A stretch of DNA of 44,495 bases from an uncultured Acidobacteriia bacterium (lineage in GTDB: Bacteria; Acidobacteriota; Terriglobia; Bryobacterales; Bryobacteraceae). The position numbers were made by a program, and so were the translations under genes. Shown here in pieces: positions 1 through 7,417 of this stretch. The notes below the pieces were generated by a model. It was not told the DNA's origin. It made no database searches and worked only from the letters and a program-made list of their open reading frames with translations. How positions within the stretch are numbered: the stretch's first letter is position 1; each line of letters begins with the position of its first letter. The stretch covers positions 1 to 44,495 of the forward strand of contig CAIRXZ010000193.1 in assembly GCA_903882645.1 (NCBI GenBank). The letters run 5' to 3'.

Positions 1-2
1 AA

Positions 3-128
3 GCCATCGAACCAGTCCTGCCCCTCCGCCAAATCCTTGACGATTGGAATCAACTCTCCGCCGAATTGAACGAGGCGCCCCGCAAACGCTTGAGTGCGAT
101 GATGAATAGAGGTTCATTATTATCTTAG
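3..128 (+). CDS. C-terminal tail of a gene cut by the window edge (unrecognised)
   Basis: A frame open from the window edge runs 41 codons to a TAG stop. The peptide starts AIEPVLPLRQILDDWN and ends MMNRGSLLS. Its mix of acidic, hydrophobic and basic residues is compatible with a helical protein end, but it is too short to identify a family. It is on the opposite strand from the ABC ATPase that follows and would converge with it. It could equally be a chance open frame. Confidence 0.3.
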   Translation, partial: AIEPVLPLRQILDDWNQLSAELNEAPRKRLSAMMNRGSLLS

Positions 129-263
129 CGCTTATGGGGGCCCGCCCCACCTAATCGCCCGAGTCGGCATCACTTCTGTGTCGCACGCCCGCCGCCTGCC
201 GGCTTGCTCAGCCTTCGGCCGCCGGTCGTCGCGTGGCGCTGGCTGGACGGAACGGTCCCTGGC
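129..263. other. Intergenic spacer with GC-rich hairpin
   Basis: This spacer separates the edge fragment from the 3' end of the ABC ATPase gene. It contains a GGGGGCCCGCCCC-type GC-rich inverted sequence near 136-149 and a CGGCCGCCGG stretch near 218-228. These resemble the hairpins at 2452 and 13576. No coding potential is apparent. The hairpin may act as a terminator between the converging genes, but it has no T-tract. Confidence 0.3.
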
Positions 264-971
264 TCAACTTTTCGCCGCCTCCATGCTCTCTTCCACGATC
301 CGCCCGTCGAACAGCCGGATGGTGCGGTCGGCGAATTCGGCGTACCTGGGGTCGTGCGTCACCATGCAGATGGTCGAACCAGCCTGGTGCAGCTCGCGCA
401 GCAGACTCATGACCGCCTCGCCGTTGGCCGAATCCAGATTGCCGGTAGGCTCGTCCGCCAGCAGAATCAACGGCTCGCCGCTCAGTGCGCGGGCCACCGC
501 CACCCGCTGCTGCTGGCCGCCGGAGAGCTGCGAGGGATAGTGCTTCATGCGGTGCGACATCCCCACCCGGTCGAGCGCCTCCTGAACGCGCCGCTTCCGC
601 TCCGCCGACGGCATGCCCCGGTAGGTCAGCGGCAGCTCGACGTTCTCGTACACGGTGAGATCTCCGATCAGGTTGAACGCCTGAAAGATGAAGCCGATCT
701 CGCGGTTCCGGATGCGCGCCCGCTCGGAAAGCTTCAGACCCGTCACCGGCTTGCCGTTCAGGTAGTAGCCGCCTCCGGTGGGCGTGTCGAGCAGTCCCAA
801 AATCGCGAGCAGCGTCGATTTGCCGCAGCCCGACGGACCGGCGATCGAGAGGTACTCTCCTTTCTTCACGTCGAAATGGATGCCCGAAAGCGCATGCGTC
901 TCCACCTCGTCGGTCACGAAGACCTTGCTCACGCTGTCCAACCTGATCAGCGGTTCAGAGCCGTTGTCCAT
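264..971 (-). CDS. ABC transporter ATP-binding protein, LolD/MacB type
   Basis: This 235-aa ATPase has every motif of a complete nucleotide-binding domain: Walker A GPSGCGKST at about residues 45-53, a Q-loop in IFQAFNL (about 94-100), the signature LSGGQQQR (148-155), Walker B ILLADEPTGNLDS (168-180) and a switch histidine in MVTHD. The GPSGCGKST and TGNLDS wording and the length fit the LolD/MacB/FtsE exporter group, which acts with FtsX-fold permeases in envelope export or mechanotransmission. It lies 56 bp downstream of a MacA-like adaptor on the same strand, so the two are probably cotranscribed. The expected permease is not in the window, and the sequence past its 3' end does not read as one. 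The substrate cannot be told. Confidence 0.9.
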   Translation of the reverse strand: MDNGSEPLIRLDSVSKVFVTDEVETHALSGIHFDVKKGEYLSIAGPSGCGKSTLLAILGLLDTPTGGGYYLNGKPVTGLKLSERARIRNREIGFIFQAFNLIGDLTVYENVELPLTYRGMPSAERKRRVQEALDRVGMSHRMKHYPSQLSGGQQQRVAVARALSGEPLILLADEPTGNLDSANGEAVMSLLRELHQAGSTICMVTHDPRYAEFADRTIRLFDGRIVEESMEAAKS

Positions 972-1027
972 GATATTCCCCTTTGCAAAAACAATCGGCC
1001 GCCGGCAGGCGCAAGCCGAAGACGGCG

Positions 1028-2296
1028 TCAGTTCAAACGAATCCGGTCGTACGCGTCGTACTGCGACATTTCCGAAAGAATCACGCGATCGCCAGGCTTC
1101 AGGCCGTCCCGGATCTCGATGTAACTCACCGAGCTTCGGCCGAAGGTCGCCTTGACTTTCTGGGCGTACTTGCCGTCGGGATCGATCTTGAAGATCTGGA
1201 CGGTGGCGTTCTCCTGCCCGAACACCGGTTTTCCCACGTAAACCACATTATCGAGCTTTTCAATCTGCACGGTGCCGTCCACGCTGAGATCCGGGCGCGC
1301 GCCGGGCGGAAGTTGGCCGTCCAGCTTCACGTCGACGGTTACCGTGCCGTTGATGATGGACGGGTCGATGCGTGAGACATGGCCGTTGATCAGCCCGTTG
1401 CGCGTATCTACGACCGCGGCCAGCCCGATGACAATGTCCTTTACCTGCGTTTCGGCGATTTTCAGCTCGGCCTTCAGTTTGGAGGGCTGCGCCACCTTGC
1501 CCAGCGGCGTCCCGGCAGTCACTTTCTGCCCCACTTCCACCGGCGTCAGCGGCGAGGGAAGCTGCTGGAGCATGCCGTCAAACCCGGCGCGCACCCTCAA
1601 CTGCTCCACCTGGCTCTTCTTTAAATTGTAGTCGGCGCGCAACTGCTCGACCTTCACGCGCTGGGCCGCCAATTGGGCTTCCTCGGCGGCGCCGTTGATG
1701 GCGAGGCGCTGCTCTTCGATGGCGTTGCGCTTGGCCAGTTGTTCGGCCTTGACTTCGGAGATCCTGGCATCCACCGCCGGCAACAGGCTTTCCTTGGCCA
1801 GGGCGACGTCGCGATCGGCCTGAAGTCTGGCCGTGCTGTAGTCGGCCGTCACCTGCGCGGCGGTCGATTTCATGTCGAGAAGGGCCTTTTCCAGGGTGAC
1901 CTTGAGGTTATCGGTGTCCGCCTCGGCGGCTTTGAGCGCAAACTGGGCGTCCAGCGCGGCCGTTTCCAGATCGGGGTTGGCCAGGACCATGACGATCGAA
2001 TCGGCCTTGACCGGCGTGCCGGGCTTGATCGGAATCTGCTCCACCCTCCCGTCGGTGGTGGCTGGAATCAGCATGGTCTCCTCGGGAACCAGGGTCCCAA
2101 GACCGTGCACCTCGCGCAGCATCGATCCTCGTTTCACCGTGTCCGGCCATAGGGCGGACATCTCGACTTCCGGCGCCGCCGGTTTGAGCCGCGATACTCC
2201 GTACCATATGCCGGAGATCGCCGCCGCGGCGACTACGCCAAAAACCGTCCAGCGCAGGATCTTCCTCCGGCGCACGTCTTTTCGTGGTACGTCCAT
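1028..2296 (-). CDS. HlyD/MacA-family periplasmic adaptor
   Basis: About 422 aa from the chosen ATG (MDVPRKDVRRRK). The frame extends upstream to a GTG at 2344, but the ATG start puts a basic stretch just before a membrane anchor (residues about 12-32), as membrane-fusion proteins have. A biotinyl-lipoyl-like half motif (GRVEQIPIKPGTPVKADSIVMVLANPD) is followed by a long Ala/Glu/Lys-rich coiled-coil hairpin (about 110-230), then beta-barrel and membrane-proximal domains ending GLKPGDRVILSEM. Such adaptors bridge an inner-membrane transporter to the outer membrane. Pairing with the downstream LolD/MacB-type ATPase suggests a MacAB-like tripartite exporter whose permease is elsewhere. No strong Shine-Dalgarno is visible, so the start is moderately certain. 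Confidence 0.85.
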   Translation of the reverse strand: MDVPRKDVRRRKILRWTVFGVVAAAAISGIWYGVSRLKPAAPEVEMSALWPDTVKRGSMLREVHGLGTLVPEETMLIPATTDGRVEQIPIKPGTPVKADSIVMVLANPDLETAALDAQFALKAAEADTDNLKVTLEKALLDMKSTAAQVTADYSTARLQADRDVALAKESLLPAVDARISEVKAEQLAKRNAIEEQRLAINGAAEEAQLAAQRVKVEQLRADYNLKKSQVEQLRVRAGFDGMLQQLPSPLTPVEVGQKVTAGTPLGKVAQPSKLKAELKIAETQVKDIVIGLAAVVDTRNGLINGHVSRIDPSIINGTVTVDVKLDGQLPPGARPDLSVDGTVQIEKLDNVVYVGKPVFGQENATVQIFKIDPDGKYAQKVKATFGRSSVSYIEIRDGLKPGDRVILSEMSQYDAYDRIRLN

Positions 2297-2451
2297 TCGA
2301 TGTTCCAGGCTGGAGATGGCACGGCATCTGCCACTCCCCACCACACATAAGACTATGACGCTGAAAAGGAAAGAGTGTTCCCGAAAAATCGCGGGTGTCC
2401 GGTTTTGGGATGCCCTGTGCGGTAGCAGGACAGAGGGAGGCTTGCTTGGCT

Positions 2452-2469
2452 CGCGGGGCGGACCCCGCG
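2452..2469. repeat. GC hairpin in spacer 2297-2542
   Basis: A perfect stem CGCGGGG-CGGA-CCCCGCG lies in the spacer between the adaptor start and the small coiled-coil gene. The wider stretch (GGGGCGGACCCC followed by CGGCCTCC) resembles the sequence at 13572-13625, so it may belong to a dispersed intergenic repeat family. It has no T-tract. Confidence 0.45.
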
Positions 2470-2542
2470 GCGCCCCATAGGCCGCCGGCCTCCAGGCACG
2501 GGGCGGCCTGAGGTATCATCGGGAAGGGAGAAGCCAGCTCCT

Positions 2543-2815
2543 ATGACCAATGCGCAGCTTTTCCTCGCCATCGGCGTTCCCGCCCTCCTCAACGCCATCA
2601 TGTTTGGCCTGCTCATGGCCTACATCAACGCCAAGTTCGACGGCGTCAACCAGCGCTTTGAAAGCGTGAATCAGCGCTTCGAGGGCATCAATCAGCGCTT
2701 CGAAGCCATCAACCAGCGCTTCGACGACATGCGCGACCTCTGGCGTACCGAACTGCGCCGCGTGGAAGACGTCATAGACGCCCGCCTCAAACACCTCGAA
2801 GAAGCGCACGAATAG
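2543..2815 (+). CDS. Small membrane-anchored heptad-repeat (coiled-coil) protein
   Basis: This 90-aa protein has an N-terminal hydrophobic segment (residues about 6-28), then four consecutive seven-residue units of the pattern V/I-N-Q-R-F-E-x (about residues 35-62), then a charged helix ending in KHLEEAHE. The period of exactly seven with a hydrophobic residue at two positions per unit predicts a parallel coiled coil projecting from a membrane anchor. At DNA level the units are 21-bp imperfect repeats at about 2645-2724. A GGAG lies about 12 bp before the ATG. Proteins with repeated NQRFE-type heptads are known as hypothetical proteins; no function is assigned. It is oriented against both flanking export operons. 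Confidence 0.75.
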   Translation: MTNAQLFLAIGVPALLNAIMFGLLMAYINAKFDGVNQRFESVNQRFEGINQRFEAINQRFDDMRDLWRTELRRVEDVIDARLKHLEEAHE

Positions 2816-2829
2816 GCTGCCGGCCGCCG

Positions 2830-4284
2830 CTACTTCCGGACCAGGTCCTGGACCGTGGGCAGTTGCGAGGCCTCCCATCCGCCGCCCAGGGCTTCGATCA
2901 GCAGCACGCTCGCGGTCATGCGGCGGGTCCGTACATCGATGGCGGAACGCTCGTCCTGCAAGGCGATGGTCTGTACCGTGATCACTTGCAGATAACTGGC
3001 GGTTCCGCCCTTGTACTGCGCGGTGGAGACCGCCACCGAGCGTTGGGCCGATTTCACGGCCTGGTCCAGGATGCCGGCTTCGCCGGCCAGGACGCGGAGC
3101 GCGGCCAGGTTGTCTTCCACCTGCTGGAAAGCGGTCAGCACTGTCTGACGGTAGGCAGCCGCCGTGGCATCGTAGCTCGCCTGGGCCTCCGCCACCTGGG
3201 CGGTGCGCCTGCCGGCGTCAAACAGGATCTGCGCCAGTTGCGGTCCCAAGGTCCAGAAGCGGCTGGGCCAGGTGATCCAGTTGACGAAGCTGGTGGATTC
3301 GAGTCCGGCGGAGGCGGCGAACGTCAGGGTTGGAAAGAATGCCGCCTTGGCGATGCCGATCTGTTGATTGGCGGCGGCGGCCTGGCGCTCGGTTTCGGCG
3401 ATATCGGGCCGGCGTTCCAATAGGGCCGAGGGCAAGCCTACGGGGATTTGCGGAGGAGAGACCTGCAGGGGCGCGCTCGGAATCGAAAAGCCCATGGGCG
3501 GCTTGCCGGTCAGAATCGCGATGGCATGTTCCAACTGCGTGCGCTGGACTCCGAGGTCGGTCAATTGCGCCTGCGTGGTGTAGAGTTGGGTTTCGGCCTG
3601 CGCCACGTCGCTATCGGAGGCGATGCCCCCGGCGAAGCGGTTGCGGGTGAGCGTGAGGAACTCCTGATAGGACTGGACGGTCTGCTGGAGCAGCTCAACA
3701 TCGCCATCGAGCCCGTGCAATTGGAAATAGTCCTGGGCGAGCTCGGACTGGTAGAGCAGCCGGGCGTTCTCCAGCAGCGCCGCCATGGATTGGGCCGTGT
3801 TCGCACTGGCTGCGACGCCGCGGTGGATGCTTCCCCAGACGTCGGCGGTGTAGGAAGCGCTCACCGGAATGTTATAGGTCCCCAGCGGGCTGGAGGGGGG
3901 AGTGGAGAGCCGCGAGGAGGCCTGGGAACCGGTGACCGAGGCCGAGCCTGTGACCGCGGGGTATAGAGCGGCGCGCGCCACCCGCACCGCGGCCTGGGCT
4001 TCGCGGAAATTCGCCTCGGCCTCCAACACGTTCTGGTTGGAGATGCTCACCTGCTCTTCGAGGGCGTTGAGCGCCGGGTCGCCGAAGATCTCCCACCATT
4101 TGCCGCGGAGCGTCCCGTCGCTGGGCTCCGCTTCCTTCCAGCCCGCGGGCGGCTCTTCCTTGAAACTCTGCGGCACGGGAACGGATGGGCGCTGGTACTG
4201 GGGAACTTTGAGGCAGCCGGGAGAAAACAGCGCCGCGGCGGCGAGCATTGCGGCGAGCGGGGTGGTTCTGGTCTGCTGGCGCAT
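2830..4284 (-). CDS. RND efflux outer-membrane factor, NodT/OprM-type lipoprotein
   Basis: This 484-aa protein starts with a lipoprotein signal peptide; the lipobox cysteine is residue 24 (LFSPGC). Two long TolC-like helical repeats follow, with the family phrases FGDPALNALEEQV, RRPDIAETERQAAAANQQIGIAKAAFFPTL and QYKGGTASYLQV. The length is normal for the NodT subfamily. It forms the trimeric outer-membrane channel that completes an RND tripartite pump. It is the last gene of the operon, 6 bp after the second permease. Confidence 0.95.
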   Translation of the reverse strand: MRQQTRTTPLAAMLAAAALFSPGCLKVPQYQRPSVPVPQSFKEEPPAGWKEAEPSDGTLRGKWWEIFGDPALNALEEQVSISNQNVLEAEANFREAQAAVRVARAALYPAVTGSASVTGSQASSRLSTPPSSPLGTYNIPVSASYTADVWGSIHRGVAASANTAQSMAALLENARLLYQSELAQDYFQLHGLDGDVELLQQTVQSYQEFLTLTRNRFAGGIASDSDVAQAETQLYTTQAQLTDLGVQRTQLEHAIAILTGKPPMGFSIPSAPLQVSPPQIPVGLPSALLERRPDIAETERQAAAANQQIGIAKAAFFPTLTFAASAGLESTSFVNWITWPSRFWTLGPQLAQILFDAGRRTAQVAEAQASYDATAAAYRQTVLTAFQQVEDNLAALRVLAGEAGILDQAVKSAQRSVAVSTAQYKGGTASYLQVITVQTIALQDERSAIDVRTRRMTASVLLIEALGGGWEASQLPTVQDLVRK

Positions 4285-4290
4285 GGTGTT

Positions 4291-7200
4291 CTATTCCTCG
4301 GATTCCGCCGGCTCGAGCGGCTTGGGCGCGAGGCCGCGCACACGCTCCCACCAATGCCGCATGCGGTCGAAGTAGAGATAGACCACGGGGGTCGTAAACA
4401 AGGTCAGCGCCTGGCTCATGATCAGCCCGCCGATGATGGTAATGCCGAGCGGGCGGCGCAACTCCGATCCGGTGCCTGTGCCGAGCGCCAGGGGCAAAGC
4501 GCCCAGCATGGCGGCGAACGTGGTCATTAGAATTGGGCGAAAACGCAACAGGCTGGCTTCGAAAATGGCGTCGCGAGGGTTTTTGTGTTCGTTGCGCTCG
4601 GCAGCCAGGGCAAAATCGACGATCAGGATGCCGTTCTTCTTTACCAAGCCGATCAGCAGAATGATGCCGATCATGGCGATGACGCTGAGATCGGTGTGCG
4701 TGAGCATGAGCGCCAGGAATGCCCCCACGCCCGCCGAGGGGAGCGTGGAAAGAATGGTGACGGGATGGATGTAGCTTTCGTAGAGAATGCCAAGCATGAG
4801 GTAGACCGCCGCCAGAGCCGCCGCAATCAGGTAAGGCTCGCTGCCGAGCGAATCCTGATAGGCCGCCGCCGTGCCGGTGAACATGGTCTGGATCGTGGGC
4901 GGAAGACCAACCTTGCGGGAGGCCTCGTCGACGGCCAGTTCGGCGTCGCCCAGCGCGACGCCGGGCTGCAGGTTGAACGAGATCGTAACCGACGGGAACA
5001 GACCCTGGTGGTTCACCGAGAGCGGCGCCACGGCCGGACCGTAATGGGCGATGGCGCTCAGGGGGACCTCCTGGCCATTGGGCGCCCGCACATAAATCTC
5101 CCTCAAGGTCTCCGGATTCTGCCAGTACCGCGGGGCCGCCTCCATCACCACGTGATACTGGTTCAGCGATTTATACATGGTCGATACCTGGCGCTGGCCG
5201 AAGGCGTCGTACAGCGTGTTATCGATCAACTGCGGCGAGATGCCGAAGCGCGCGGCGGTCTCGCGATCGTAGGTCACCAGGGACTGAAGGCCGCGGTTCT
5301 GCTGGTCGCTGTTTACGTCGACGATGATGGGAACGGATTTCAACTGCTGGAACATGCGGGGAGCGTAAGCGATCAGATCCTGCACGTTGTCGCCCCGCAT
5401 CGTGAATTGGTAGAGCGCGGCGGCGTTCCTGCCGCCGACGCGCAGGTCTTGGGAAGACTGCAGGTACAGCGTCGCGCCGGGGACCCTGGCGAGCTTCGGC
5501 CGCAGGCGCTGCATGATGTAATCGACCGTGATCTTGCGCTCCGCGAGCGGCTTGAGAGAGATAAACATGCGTCCCTGGTTCAGGGTGGACGCGCCGCCGC
5601 CGCCTCCTCCGCCGCCTCCTGTAAAGCCGATTGCGGTGTCCACCGCGGGGTCGGCGGCGACGATGTTCACCATCCGCAACAGGGTCTTGTCCATGGATTG
5701 AAACGACGTGTCCTGGTCGGCGATGATCTGGCCGCTCATGCGTCCCGTGTCCTGCTGTGGAAAGAATCCCTTGGGCACGCGAATGAACAAGTACACATTC
5801 AGGCCAAGGGTGGTTAGCAGGACGAGCAGGGTGACAAACGAGTGGCGGAGCGCCACCGAGAGCGCCTTGCCGTATAGACCCACGATCCGGTTGAAACCGT
5901 CTTCGGCCGCGTGGTAGAGCCGCCCATGGGTTTCATGCCCCTTCAACAGATGAGCGCACATCATGGGCGTGGCCGTGAGCGAAATGACCATGGACACCAG
6001 GATGGCCACCGACAGCGTGACTGCGAATTCGCGGAGGAGGCGGCCGACAATCCCTCCCATCAGCAGCAGCGGGATGAACACCGCCGTCAGCGAAACGCTC
6101 ATGGTGACCACGGTGGACCCGATTTCCCGGGCTCCCTTCAGGGCGGCTTCAAACGGGCCGAGGCCGGCTTCCAGGTAGCGCGTGATGTTTTCGATCACCA
6201 CGATGGCGTCGTCCACCACGAAGCCGGTCGAGATGGTCAGGGCCATCAGCGAGAGGTTGTCGAGGCTGTAGCCGGCCAGGTACATGACGCCGAAGGTTCC
6301 CAATAGCGATACCGGAACCGCGATGCTGGGAATTAACGTGCTCCGGACATTCTTGAGAAATACGAAGACCACCAGGACCACCAGCCCCACCGAGATGATC
6401 AGGGTTCGCTCCACGTCGTGGACGGAAGCGCGGATGGTCTGGGTTTGATCCATGGCGACCTGCAAGTCGATGGACGCGGGGATGGCGGCGTGAATTTGCG
6501 GCAGCACGGCGCGTATGCGGTCCACCGTTTCGATGATGTTGGCGCCCGGTTGGCGGAATATGATGAGCAACACCCCGGGCTTGCCGTTGGCGTAGCCGGC
6601 GCTGCGCAGGTCTTCCACGGAATCGATGGCGTCGCCGACGTCGGAGACGCGCACGGCGGCGCCGTTGTGATAGGCGATCAGCAGGGGCTTATACTCGATG
6701 GCATTAAATAGCTGGTCGTTGGCGCCCACCTCCCACATCTGGCGCCCGTCGGAGAAGTGCCCTTTGGGAGTGTTGGCGTTGGCGGCGGCGAGGGCCGTGC
6801 GGACCTGTTCCAGGCCAATGCCGTATTTGTTCAACGCGGATGGATTCAGCTCGATGCGAACGCCGGGAAGCGCGCTCCCGCCCACGCCCACTTGCCCCAC
6901 GCCCCGAACCTGCGCCAGTTTCTGCGCCATGATGGTGGACGCGGCGTCGTACATCTGGCCCTTGCTCAGCACGTCCGAGGTCAGCGCGATCATGAAGATG
7001 GGGGACTCGGCCGGATTCACCTTGCGGTAGGTGGGGTTGTTGGGAAGATTGGTCGGCAAATAGCCGCGGGCGGCGGCGATGGCTGCCTGCACGTCGCGCG
7101 CGGCGGCGTCGATGTTGCGGTTCAGATCGAATTGCAGCGTGATGCTGCACGATCCGAGCGTGCTCGAGGACGTCATCTCGGTGACGGCCGCGATGCGCCC

Positions 7201-7413
7201 GAATTGGCGCTCCAGCGGGGTGGCCACCGACGATGCCATGGTCTCCGGACTGGCGCCCGGCAAGCCGGCGCTTACCGAGATCGTGGGAAAATCCACCTGC
7301 GGCAGAGGAGATACGGGGAGAATGCGGAATGCAACCGCGCCGGCCAGCGCAATCGCGACCGTGAGAAGGGTGGTGGCAACCGGCCTGTGAACGAACGGAG
7401 CGGAAATGTTCAT
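4291..7413 (-). CDS. RND multidrug efflux permease, MdtB/AcrB type (second pump)
   Basis: This 1040-aa pump has the full two-fold RND plan. The first half begins FVHRPVATTLLTVAIALAG. The proton-relay aspartates are in [16 protein letters not shown], the TM10 lysine is in GLVKKNGILIVDFAL, and the conserved [12 protein letters not shown] precedes the last helices. It exports hydrophobic compounds using proton influx, with an adaptor and an outer-membrane channel. A run of nine glycines (GFTGGGGGGGGGAST, about residue 600) sits in the second periplasmic region, encoded by a GCC-repeat-like tract near 5590-5625. It starts 4 bp after the first pump's stop, so translation is probably coupled. The order adaptor-pump-pump-OMF matches the MdtABC arrangement. 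Confidence 0.95.
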   Translation of the reverse strand: MNISAPFVHRPVATTLLTVAIALAGAVAFRILPVSPLPQVDFPTISVSAGLPGASPETMASSVATPLERQFGRIAAVTEMTSSSTLGSCSITLQFDLNRNIDAAARDVQAAIAAARGYLPTNLPNNPTYRKVNPAESPIFMIALTSDVLSKGQMYDAASTIMAQKLAQVRGVGQVGVGGSALPGVRIELNPSALNKYGIGLEQVRTALAAANANTPKGHFSDGRQMWEVGANDQLFNAIEYKPLLIAYHNGAAVRVSDVGDAIDSVEDLRSAGYANGKPGVLLIIFRQPGANIIETVDRIRAVLPQIHAAIPASIDLQVAMDQTQTIRASVHDVERTLIISVGLVVLVVFVFLKNVRSTLIPSIAVPVSLLGTFGVMYLAGYSLDNLSLMALTISTGFVVDDAIVVIENITRYLEAGLGPFEAALKGAREIGSTVVTMSVSLTAVFIPLLLMGGIVGRLLREFAVTLSVAILVSMVISLTATPMMCAHLLKGHETHGRLYHAAEDGFNRIVGLYGKALSVALRHSFVTLLVLLTTLGLNVYLFIRVPKGFFPQQDTGRMSGQIIADQDTSFQSMDKTLLRMVNIVAADPAVDTAIGFTGGGGGGGGGASTLNQGRMFISLKPLAERKITVDYIMQRLRPKLARVPGATLYLQSSQDLRVGGRNAAALYQFTMRGDNVQDLIAYAPRMFQQLKSVPIIVDVNSDQQNRGLQSLVTYDRETAARFGISPQLIDNTLYDAFGQRQVSTMYKSLNQYHVVMEAAPRYWQNPETLREIYVRAPNGQEVPLSAIAHYGPAVAPLSVNHQGLFPSVTISFNLQPGVALGDAELAVDEASRKVGLPPTIQTMFTGTAAAYQDSLGSEPYLIAAALAAVYLMLGILYESYIHPVTILSTLPSAGVGAFLALMLTHTDLSVIAMIGIILLIGLVKKNGILIVDFALAAERNEHKNPRDAIFEASLLRFRPILMTTFAAMLGALPLALGTGTGSELRRPLGITIIGGLIMSQALTLFTTPVVYLYFDRMRHWWERVRGLAPKPLEPAESEE

Positions 7414-7417
7414 GCCA

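Noticed and set aside
4585-5817. 410-codon plus-strand frame opposite the second RND pump.
   Set aside because: It is the antisense shadow of a pump with complete RND motifs; composition (Arg, Gly, His, Asp) is typical of such shadows.
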